Both the position numbers and the translations under genes were made by a program. The notes below the pieces were generated by a model that was given only the letters and a program-made list of their open reading frames with translations, was not told the origin of the DNA and ran no database searches. A DNA stretch of 64,000 nt from CAIMFV01 sp040757715 (GTDB lineage: Bacteria > Pseudomonadota > Alphaproteobacteria > Caulobacterales > Caulobacteraceae), in contig JBFLWS010000004.1 of the NCBI GenBank assembly GCA_040757715.1, positions 124,001-188,000 on the forward strand, read 5' to 3'. Each line of letters starts with the position of its first letter. Position 1 is the stretch's first letter. Below are positions 57,804 through 64,000 of this stretch, in pieces.

Positions 57804-59717
57804 ATGACCCTGTCGCGTAAAACCCTGATCCTGGCGGCCCTGTTCGCCTCCGCCGCCCTGCCGTCCTTCGCCGCCGAGGTGGAGCCGGTGATCGTCACCG
57901 CCGACCGCACGCCCGAGCCCCTGTCCCGCGCCGGCGTCTCCGTGAACGTTATCGACGCGGCCACGCTGGAAGAGCGCCAGACGGTGGTGCTCTCCGACCT
58001 CATCGCCACCACGCCCGGCGTGTCCATGAACCGCAACGGCGGAGTGGGCGGGACCACGGGGATCAGCCTCCGCGGGGCGGAAACCGCCCAGACCGTGGTG
58101 CTCATCGACGGGGTGAAGCTGAACGACCCGGCCGCGCCGGCCGGCGGCTACGACTTCTCCAACCTCCTCGCCGGCGATGTGGCCCAGGTGGAGATCGTGC
58201 GCGGGCCCCAGTCCACCCTCTGGGGCGGACAAGCCATCGGCGGGGTGATCAATATCCTTTCCGCGACGCCGACCGCGGGCCTGCACGGCGGCTTCACCGG
58301 CGAATACGGCTCCCTCGACACGCAGTATCTGCGGGCCAATGTCAGCGACGGCGGCGATCGCCTGAGCTGGCGCTTCGCCGGGAGCTATTACAAGACCACC
58401 GGTGTTCAGGCCCTCGACGCCCGCTTCGGCTCGGGTCCGCCCAACGGCTATCTGCAGTCGAGCGCCATGGGCGGGGCGAGCTACCGCTTCACCGACTGGG
58501 CCTCGCTGGACCTGCGCGCCTTCTACCTCACCGCCAAGGCCAATATTCTCGGCTATCCGCCGCCGAGCTACAGCCTGGCCGAGGCGCCGGACTTCGCCTT
58601 CACCCGCCAGGGCGTCGGCTATGCCGGTCTCAACCTCGCCAACTTCGATGGCCGGCTGAAGAGCCGCCTCGCCGTGCAATATACGGACATCGATCGGGAC
58701 AACACCGATCTGACCCAAAGCCCAGACAAGACCTTCTACGCTCGGGGTCGCAATCTGCGCTTCGAGTATCAGGGCCAGTTTGCGGTGTCGAAGGCCTTTG
58801 ATCTGGTGTTCGGCGCCGAGCAGGAGCGTTCGCTGATCCATGCCCAGTCGCAATACGACCTCGGCCCCCAACGCAATCACGCCGATCTGGCGGGCGTCTA
58901 TGGCGAGCTCCGCGCGCGACCCCTGCCGGGGTTGTCCCTGACCGTGGGCTTGCGAGACGATCACCACAATCAGTTCGGCGACCACGCCTCCGGCCGCGCC
59001 ACCGCTGCCTACACGCCCAACGATGGCGACACGGTGTGGCATGCGAGCATCGGCCAGGGTTTCAAGGCCCCGAGCCTCTATGAGCTCTACTCGTCCTACG
59101 GCAATACGGCCCTGAAGCCGGAACAGGCCAATGGCTGGGACGCCGGGGTGCGCCAGCGCCTGTTCGAGGGCCGTCTGCGCCTCGCCGCCACCTATTTCGG
59201 ATCGGTGGCGCACCAACAGATCGACTTCTTCAGCTGCCCCTTCTCTGGCCCGGCGCCCGCCCTTTGCGCCACTGAGCCCTATGGCTACTACGCCAATATG
59301 GACAAGACCCGCACGCAAGGCGTGGAGCTGGAAGCGGCGGCGACGCCGCTGAAGGCGCTCAATGTCACCGCCAACTACACCTATCTCGACGCGCAGAACC
59401 GCTCGCCGGGCTATGTGGGGCTGCAGCTGAACCGCCGGCCGCGCAACGCCGCCAATCTCAGCGCCGACTATAAGGGCTTCGACCGGTTCGACCTGTCGGC
59501 GTCGCTGCGCTATGCGGGGGAAAGCTTCGACGACGCGGCCAACACCCTCCGCCTCAAGTCCTATGTGCTGGTGGACCTGCGGGCGGCCTATCCCCTCACC
59601 GACAAGCTGGAGGTCTATGGCCGGGTGGAGAACCTATTCGATAAGGCCTACGCCACCGCCTATCAATACGCCAACCCCGGCCGCACGGCGACGGCGGGCC
59701 TGAGGGCGAAGTTCTGA
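57804..59717 (+). CDS. btuB: Vitamin B12 outer membrane receptor BtuB
   Basis: TonB-dependent cobalamin transporter, 637 residues. The signal peptide ends AALPSFAA, the TonB box is VEPVIVTADRTPE, and the plug has VVLSDLIATTPGVSMNRNG, SLRGAETAQTVVLIDGVKL and QVEIVRGPQSTLWGGQAIGG. The barrel ends with FDKAYATAYQYANPGRTATA and a terminal Phe. The Shine-Dalgarno AGAGGAG lies nine bases before the ATG, probably the element masked by the riboswitch. It is the first gene of a btuB-btuF-btuC-btuD set. Confidence 0.95.
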   Translation: MTLSRKTLILAALFASAALPSFAAEVEPVIVTADRTPEPLSRAGVSVNVIDAATLEERQTVVLSDLIATTPGVSMNRNGGVGGTTGISLRGAETAQTVVLIDGVKLNDPAAPAGGYDFSNLLAGDVAQVEIVRGPQSTLWGGQAIGGVINILSATPTAGLHGGFTGEYGSLDTQYLRANVSDGGDRLSWRFAGSYYKTTGVQALDARFGSGPPNGYLQSSAMGGASYRFTDWASLDLRAFYLTAKANILGYPPPSYSLAEAPDFAFTRQGVGYAGLNLANFDGRLKSRLAVQYTDIDRDNTDLTQSPDKTFYARGRNLRFEYQGQFAVSKAFDLVFGAEQERSLIHAQSQYDLGPQRNHADLAGVYGELRARPLPGLSLTVGLRDDHHNQFGDHASGRATAAYTPNDGDTVWHASIGQGFKAPSLYELYSSYGNTALKPEQANGWDAGVRQRLFEGRLRLAATYFGSVAHQQIDFFSCPFSGPAPALCATEPYGYYANMDKTRTQGVELEAAATPLKALNVTANYTYLDAQNRSPGYVGLQLNRRPRNAANLSADYKGFDRFDLSASLRYAGESFDDAANTLRLKSYVLVDLRAAYPLTDKLEVYGRVENLFDKAYATAYQYANPGRTATAGLRAKF

Positions 59718-60577
59718 CCCCCCTCGTCGCATCCCGGCGCGGCGTGCTGGCGGGGCTGGTCCTCGCCGGTTGCGCCCCCGTGCTGCGGCCCAGCCCCGCC
59801 GCCGGCCCGCCGCAGCGGATCGTCAGCCTCTATCCGCAGCAGGATGCGCTGCTGCTGGCGGTGGCGGACCCGCGCCAGATCGCCGGGCTCAGCCTCTACG
59901 CCCACGATCCGGTGCTGAGCGCCGACCTCATAGCCTCGGCCGACCTGCCGGCGACCCCGGAGCGGGCCGAGGCCATCCTGGCCCGCGACCCGGACCTCGT
60001 GCTGACCAGCCGGTTCACCCCGGCGGCGACCCGCGCCGCGCTGGCGAGGCTTGGGGTGCGCGCCGTTGCGGTGGAGAGCGCCACCACGGCGACGGAAAGT
60101 CTCGTCCAACTGCGGCAGGTGGCGGCGCTGGCGGGTCACCCTGAACGCGGCGAGGCCCTTGCAGGATGGCTGGAGCAGCGCCTGGCCGCCGCCGCGCCTC
60201 CAGCGGGCGCGGCGCCCATTCCGGCCCTGGTGTTCCAGGCCAACGGCTACGCCGCCGGGACCGGCACGCTGATCGAGGATTTGCTGCACCGAGCCGGCTT
60301 CGCCAACGCCGCCCGCCGCTACGGCGTAGGCGACTGGGGCGGCGTGCCGCTGGAGCGCATCGTCGTCGACCCGCCCCAGGTGCTGTTCGCCGGCGCGCCG
60401 CAGCCGGGGGCGCCCAGCTTCGCCGAGCGGGTGCTGCGTCACCCCGCCCTCCTCGCGCTGAAGGACAAGATGCTGATCGCCGACCTGCCGGAACGCCTCC
60501 TGCTCAACGGCGGCCCCCTGATGGCGCAGACCCTGGATCGGCTGGTGGCCACCCGCCGGCACGTGGAGGGGGCATGA
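59714..60577 (+). CDS. btuF: Cobalamin-binding lipoprotein BtuF
   Basis: Type III periplasmic binding protein delivering B12 to BtuCD. About 287 residues. The core has RIVSLYPQQDALLLAVADP, ILARDPDLVLTSRFT, LRQVAALAGHPERG and NGYAAGTGTLIEDLLHRAG. The shortest frame begins at GTG 59744 and would give a signal of only LAGLVLAGC without basic residues. Reading from CTG 59714, which overlaps the btuB TGA, gives TPLVASRRGVLAGLVLAGC: a Tat-like SRRGVL plus lipobox LAGC. I therefore favour the earlier start. It overlaps btuC by four bases. Confidence 0.88.
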   Translation: MTPLVASRRGVLAGLVLAGCAPVLRPSPAAGPPQRIVSLYPQQDALLLAVADPRQIAGLSLYAHDPVLSADLIASADLPATPERAEAILARDPDLVLTSRFTPAATRAALARLGVRAVAVESATTATESLVQLRQVAALAGHPERGEALAGWLEQRLAAAAPPAGAAPIPALVFQANGYAAGTGTLIEDLLHRAGFANAARRYGVGDWGGVPLERIVVDPPQVLFAGAPQPGAPSFAERVLRHPALLALKDKMLIADLPERLLLNGGPLMAQTLDRLVATRRHVEGA

Positions 60578-61554
60578 CGTCGCGCGCAATCTTGATCAAC
60601 CTAAGTCTCGCCGCCTTGGCGGCTATCCTGGCGGCAGGCTCTCTGTTCGCTGGCCCGGTGTTCACGCCTCTGGATGTGCTCATCCACCCGCAGGACCCTC
60701 GCTTCACCATTCTCTGGGAGCTGCGCGCCCCGCGCACCTTGCTCGCCGCCCTCATTGGCGGGACGCTCGGACTTTCAGGCGCCGCCTTGCAGGGCTTCAG
60801 CCGCAATCCCCTGGCTGATCCGGGGGTGCTAGGGGTCTCCGCCAGCGCCGCCTTCGGGGCCGTGCTGGCGCTCTATTTCGGTTGGACCGCGGCCAGCTCT
60901 TGGCTCCTGCCGCTCGCCGCCATGGCCGGGGCCGGGCTCGGCGTCGTCGCGCTCCTGGCGCTGGGCGGATCGGGCGGCGGGGTGACGCGCTTTCTCCTGG
61001 CCGGCGCCGCGGTGAACACCCTCGCCGGAGCGGGCGTCGCTCTCGCTCTCAGCCTCGCCCCCGGTCCCTGGGCGCAGGGTGAGATCATGACCTGGTTGAT
61101 GGGCTCCTTGTCCGACCGCAGCTTCGAGGAGGTGCGCCTCGCCGCTCCCTTCATGCTCACGGGGGCCGCTATCCTACTCTTACAGGCGCGGGCCCTGGAC
61201 GCCTTCACCCTGGGCGAGGTCGGCGCGCGCTCCCTGGGGGTCTCGCCGGCGCGGATGCAGGGGTTGCTCGTCCTCGCCCTCGGCCTCAGCGTGGGATCGG
61301 GGGTGGCTGTGGCCGGGGTGATCGGCTTTGTCGGCCTCATCGCCCCGCACCTGATGCGCCCGTTTGTGGGGGAGCGGCCGGGGGCGCTGCTGGTCCCCAG
61401 CGCCCTCGCCAGCATGGTGCTGACCTTGGCCGCCGACAGCCTGATCCGCCTCCTGCCCACCGGGTCTGAGCTGCGGCTCGGGGTGGTGATGTCGGCCCTT
61501 GGCGCGCCCTTCTTCCTCGCCCTGCTGATCCTTCGCCGACGGTCGCTCACATGA
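60574..61554 (+). CDS. btuC: Cobalamin ABC transporter permease BtuC
   Basis: FecCD-family permease, 326 residues with about ten membrane segments. Motifs LRAPRTLLAALIGGTLGLSGAALQ (about 52-75), NPLADPGVLGVSASAAFGAV, FLLAGAAVNTLAGA and GFVGLIAPHLMRPFVGERPG, the last being the coupling helix region that contacts BtuD. ATG 60574 overlaps the btuF stop and its own stop overlaps btuD. Confidence 0.94.
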   Translation: MTSRAILINLSLAALAAILAAGSLFAGPVFTPLDVLIHPQDPRFTILWELRAPRTLLAALIGGTLGLSGAALQGFSRNPLADPGVLGVSASAAFGAVLALYFGWTAASSWLLPLAAMAGAGLGVVALLALGGSGGGVTRFLLAGAAVNTLAGAGVALALSLAPGPWAQGEIMTWLMGSLSDRSFEEVRLAAPFMLTGAAILLLQARALDAFTLGEVGARSLGVSPARMQGLLVLALGLSVGSGVAVAGVIGFVGLIAPHLMRPFVGERPGALLVPSALASMVLTLAADSLIRLLPTGSELRLGVVMSALGAPFFLALLILRRRSLT

Positions 61555-62321
61555 CCCCGCTGGTGTCGCACCACATCACGGTTCGGCTGGGCGGACGCCC
61601 GGTGGTGGATGAGCTGTTCGCCCAGCTGCATCCCGGCGAGGTGACCGTGGTGGCGGGTCCCAATGGCGCGGGTAAGTCCACCTGGCTCAACTGCCTCGCG
61701 GGTTTGCGCAAGCCCGACGCCGGCGAAGCGCGCTTGGACGCCGTCCGCGTGCTCAACCTCAAGCCCCGCGAGCGCGCCCAGCGCATCGCAGTGTTGCCGC
61801 AGACGCCGGAAATCGCCTGGGACGTGGAGGTGTCGACCTTGGTGGGCCTTGGTCGGCTGCCCTTCGAGGGCGGCTTCGGCCCCGGCGCCGAGGACCGCGC
61901 GGCGGTGCAGGCGGCGCTCGCGGCCACCGGCCTAGAGCCTTTCGCCCATCGCCGGGCGCTCAGCCTGTCCGGCGGCGAGCGGGCCAGGGCGCTCATCGCG
62001 CGGGCCATCGCCGGGCGCCCGCAGTGGCTTCTGGCGGACGAGCCACTGGACGGTCTCGACCCGGCCCATGCCCTTGATACGCTGCAGCTGTTCCGCCGGA
62101 TCGCTGCGCAGGGGGTAGGGGTGGTGGTCACGCTCCATGACCTGAACCTGGCCGCGCGCCTCGCCGATCGCATTCTGCTGTTAAAGGCGGGGCGCCTCGC
62201 CGCCGACGGGGCGCCCAAGGCGGCGCTCACCGCCGAGAGTCTGGCCGAAGTCTATGGCGTGCGCGCCGCCATCACCGCCGGCGAGGCGGGTCTGCGCATC
62301 GAGGCCATCGGACGGCTTTAG
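61551..62321 (+). CDS. btuD: Cobalamin ABC transporter ATP-binding protein BtuD
   Basis: 256 residues. Walker A GPNGAGKSTWLNCLAG near residue 38, the Q-loop LPQTPEIAWD, signature LSLSGGERARALIARA, Walker B QWLLADEPLDGLDP and H-loop TLHDLNLAARLAD. It pairs with BtuC. The gene ends four bases into the convergent inositol-monophosphatase gene, closing the riboswitch-led operon. Confidence 0.95.
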   Translation: MTPLVSHHITVRLGGRPVVDELFAQLHPGEVTVVAGPNGAGKSTWLNCLAGLRKPDAGEARLDAVRVLNLKPRERAQRIAVLPQTPEIAWDVEVSTLVGLGRLPFEGGFGPGAEDRAAVQAALAATGLEPFAHRRALSLSGGERARALIARAIAGRPQWLLADEPLDGLDPAHALDTLQLFRRIAAQGVGVVVTLHDLNLAARLADRILLLKAGRLAADGAPKAALTAESLAEVYGVRAAITAGEAGLRIEAIGRL

Positions 62322-63109
62322 GCGGCCTTCAAACGTTCCAGCACCAGGGGGTGCAGGTCGAGGTTGGAGGCCAGCACCGAGCCTTCGTCCAGATTGAACT
62401 CGCCGCCGTCCACGGCGGTGACCTTGCCGCCGGCTTCAGTGACCATCAGCCGACCGGCCGCCAGGTCCCAGGGTTTCAGGTCCCGCTCCCAATAGGCGTC
62501 GAAGCGACCCGCCGCCACATAGGCCATGTCGAGGGCCGCCGAGCCGAAGCGGCGGATGCCGGCCACGCGTTGCGACAGCTGGTGCAGCTCCTTCAGGAAC
62601 TGGCCGTGCCCGGTCTTGCCCTGGAAGGGGATGCCGGTGGCGATCACCGCCTCGCCCAGGGTCTTGCGGGCGGCCACGCGTAGGCGCTTGTCGTTGAGAA
62701 AGGCGCCCTTGCCGCGTTCGGTCCAGAAAATCTCGTTGGTCACCGGGTTGTGGGTGACGCCGGCCACCAGCTCGCCGTCGCGCTCCAGGGCCACGGTGAT
62801 GGCGAAGTGCGGAATGGCGTGGAGGAAGTTGGTGGTGCCATCCAGGGGATCGATGATCCAGCGGTGGGTCTTGTCGGTGCCTTCGACGACGCCCCGCTCC
62901 TCAGCCAGGATGCCGTACCCGGGGCGGACCTTGGTCAGCTCCTCCACCAGGATCTCTTCCGACTTCAGATCAGCGGCGGAGACGAAGTCGGACGGGCCCT
63001 TCTTCGACACCTGGAGCTCGCTCACCTCGCCGAAGTCGCGGGCCAGTCGGCGTCCGGCCTTGCGGGCGGCGTCGATCATCACTTGCAGAAGAGTGGTGGG
63101 GGTGGTCAC
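62318..63109 (-). CDS. suhB: Inositol-1-monophosphatase family protein (SuhB-like)
   Basis: Mg2+-dependent sugar phosphatase, 263 residues from GTG 63109; the first ATG is ten codons later. Family motifs: SDFVSAADLKSEEIL, GYGILAEERGVVEG, the metal site WIIDPLDGTTNFLHAIPHF, GSAALDMAYVAAGRFDAYWE and WDLAAGRLMVTEAGG. E. coli SuhB also joins rRNA antitermination complexes; which role holds here is unknown. It is 12 bases downstream of efp and co-oriented. Confidence 0.92.
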   Translation of the reverse strand: MTTPTTLLQVMIDAARKAGRRLARDFGEVSELQVSKKGPSDFVSAADLKSEEILVEELTKVRPGYGILAEERGVVEGTDKTHRWIIDPLDGTTNFLHAIPHFAITVALERDGELVAGVTHNPVTNEIFWTERGKGAFLNDKRLRVAARKTLGEAVIATGIPFQGKTGHGQFLKELHQLSQRVAGIRRFGSAALDMAYVAAGRFDAYWERDLKPWDLAAGRLMVTEAGGKVTAVDGGEFNLDEGSVLASNLDLHPLVLERLKAA

Positions 63110-63121
63110 GATGCGGAGCCC

Positions 63122-63691
63122 TTAATCGGCGCGACGGAGATATTCGCCAGTGTCGGTAGAGACGACGATACGCTCGCCCACGTCCATGAAGGGCGGGATC
63201 ATGACGCGCATGCCGTTGGAGGCCTTGGCCGGCTTGTACGACGAGGCGGCGGTTTGGCCCTTCAGGGTCGGCTCGGCCTCCACCACCTCCAGCACCACGT
63301 TTTCCGGCAGGCGCACGCCGATGGGCCGCTCGCCGTGGAACGAGACCTTCACCTGCATGCCGTCCTGCAGGAAGCGGACCTGATCCTCGCCGACGAAGTC
63401 CTTGGCGATCTCGATCTGTTCGTAGGAGACCTGGTCCATGAACACCAGCATGTCGTCCTGCTCATAGAGGAAGGTGTGGTCCTTGCGCTCCAGGTCCACC
63501 CGCTCCAGCCGATCCTCGGCGCGGAAGCGCTCATTGAGCTTGCGCCCGTCGAGAAGGTTCTTGAACTCCACCTGGGCGAAGGCGCCACCCTTGCCGGGTT
63601 TCACGTTGACGGTCTTCACCGCCGCCCACAGGCCGCCATCGTCGAATTGGATGACGTCGCCCGGCTTGATGGCGTTGGCGTTGATCTTCAT
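63122..63691 (-). CDS. efp: Elongation factor P
   Basis: Relieves ribosome stalling at polyproline stretches. 188 residues from ATG 63691. KINANAIKPGDVIQFDDGG opens domain I. The loop tip is KPGKGGAF with Lys34, the residue modified in lysylated EF-P; no epmA/epmB is visible here. Domains II and III contain FLYEQDDMLVFMDQVSYEQ and the C-terminal VMIPPFMDVGERIVVSTDTGEYLRR (positions about 163-187). The frame extends upstream to 63769 into an unconserved region. It is divergent from metK. Confidence 0.96.
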   Translation of the reverse strand: MKINANAIKPGDVIQFDDGGLWAAVKTVNVKPGKGGAFAQVEFKNLLDGRKLNERFRAEDRLERVDLERKDHTFLYEQDDMLVFMDQVSYEQIEIAKDFVGEDQVRFLQDGMQVKVSFHGERPIGVRLPENVVLEVVEAEPTLKGQTAASSYKPAKASNGMRVMIPPFMDVGERIVVSTDTGEYLRRAD

Positions 63692-63770
63692 GGGGGAAGC
63701 TCGGCTGGCGAAAAGGCGCGGGAACCTAGACGCCGCCGCGACAAGACGCAAGCGAACGGCCACTTGCACA

Positions 63771-63788
63771 TATAAACATATCTTTATA
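63771..63788. promoter_or_regulatory. Palindromic operator in the efp-metK interval
   Basis: TATAAACATATCTTTATA is an 18-base palindrome with one mismatched pair, in GC-rich DNA, 80 bases before metK. ArsR-type regulators of methionine/SAH metabolism (SahR/SamR) in Proteobacteria use ATAAAGATATCTTTAT-like sites, and metK is a usual target; the match is from memory. Downstream lies a hairpin GCCTCA-GAT-TGAGGC (63805-63819) of unknown role. Confidence 0.6.
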
Positions 63789-63868
63789 GGTTGCGGTGGA
63801 TCGAGCCTCAGATTGAGGCGAAGCGTGGCGCGCGCGCCTCAAGCGCGCTTCAGAGGAGCACCGCCAGC

Positions 63869-64000
63869 GTGACCCGTTCGTCCTACATCTTCACCAGCGA
63901 AAGCGTCTCCGAAGGCCATCCGGACAAGGTGGCCGACCGGATTTCCGACACCGTGGTGGACGCCTATCTCAGCGCCGATCCGGTGGCGCGGGTGGCCTGC
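63869..64000 (+). CDS. metK: S-adenosylmethionine synthetase MetK, 3' end beyond window
   Basis: Makes SAM from methionine and ATP. Only the first 44 codons are present: after MTRSSYIFTSESVSEGHPDK the frame continues VADRISDTVVDAY. The methionine-binding SEGHPDK and ISDTVVDA are unmistakable. The start is GTG 63869 behind GAGGAG with a ten-base spacer. It is divergent from efp. I found no recognisable SAM riboswitch in the leader; control is more likely through the palindrome at 63771. Confidence 0.95.
   Translation, partial: MTRSSYIFTSESVSEGHPDKVADRISDTVVDAYLSADPVARVAC

Noticed and set aside
63790..63868. SAM riboswitch in the metK leader
   Set aside because: I could not match the SAM-II, SAM/SAH or SAH consensus elements; only simple hairpins are visible.
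1..64000. Search for insertion sequences, prophage genes, CRISPR arrays, tRNAs and rRNAs
   Set aside because: None was recognised by eye; a tRNA scan would be needed to exclude a missed tRNA.

Overview
The window is GC-rich chromosomal DNA of an alphaproteobacterium, almost certainly of the Caulobacterales (Caulobacter/Phenylobacterium type). It appears to span the chromosome replication origin. The evidence is gene order (rsmG-mnmG-mnmE, rho, hemJ-hemH-hemE, then PPDK regulator-maf-aroE-coaE-dnaQ/secB), an FzlA-like protein, a GdhZ-type giant glutamate dehydrogenase, CtrA boxes of the form TTAA-N7-TTAA, and ParB-type parS palindromes.

Layout. (1) 1-10.0 kb is mostly on the minus strand, pointing away from the origin: rsmG (cut by the window edge), mnmG, mnmE, a small DUF6489-like gene, rho, hemJ, hemH and hemE. 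A dienelactone hydrolase/quinone reductase pair on the plus strand interrupts it. A cluster of parS sites lies at 2.3-4.05 kb; one is inside the mnmE coding sequence and two overlap GTG start codons. (2) 10.0-10.5 kb is the putative origin between hemE and the PPDK regulator gene, with an AT-rich block, DnaA-box-like sequences and two exact CtrA boxes. (3) 10.5-21.8 kb is a tightly packed, mostly plus-strand housekeeping arm: regulator, maf, aroE, coaE, dnaQ, (secB on minus), tim44-like, mltA, smr, dapF, mtaB, ftsY, yciB and a marR with a lysine-rich tail. (4) 21.9-29.8 kb holds an aminotransferase, small membrane and secreted proteins, pgi, and a hisS-hisZ-hisG operon. (5) 29.8-37.5 kb is a glycan/lipid-linked-sugar cassette: a GT-C glycosyltransferase, a GtrB-like GT2, a methyltransferase fused to a GtrA domain, a convergent STT3-like membrane protein, a second GtrA, and a UDP-galactopyranose-mutase-like flavoprotein. 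(6) 37.5-45 kb holds a TonB receptor/MFS operon, fzlA, a RimB-RimK fusion ligase, intergenic hairpin repeats and an AI-2E family transporter. (7) 45-57.4 kb holds the NAD-glutamate dehydrogenase and a set of quality-control and metabolic genes (DUF971, Trm112, LON-domain, CnoX, ProXp-ala, pyk, CHAD, an atypical Nramp, Lrp, DUF6356). (8) 57.4-62.3 kb is a cobalamin-riboswitch-led B12 uptake operon (btuB-btuF-btuC-btuD). (9) 62.3-64 kb holds suhB-like and efp on minus, and the start of metK on plus behind a palindromic operator.

The window holds no insertion sequence, prophage, CRISPR array, tRNA or rRNA that I could recognise. Most of it is ordinary core chromosome. The most distinctive parts are the origin/parS region, the methyltransferase-GtrA fusion in the glycan cassette, the RimB-RimK fusion, the Nramp homologue lacking the usual metal motifs, and the repeat element that supplies the C-termini of two convergent genes.
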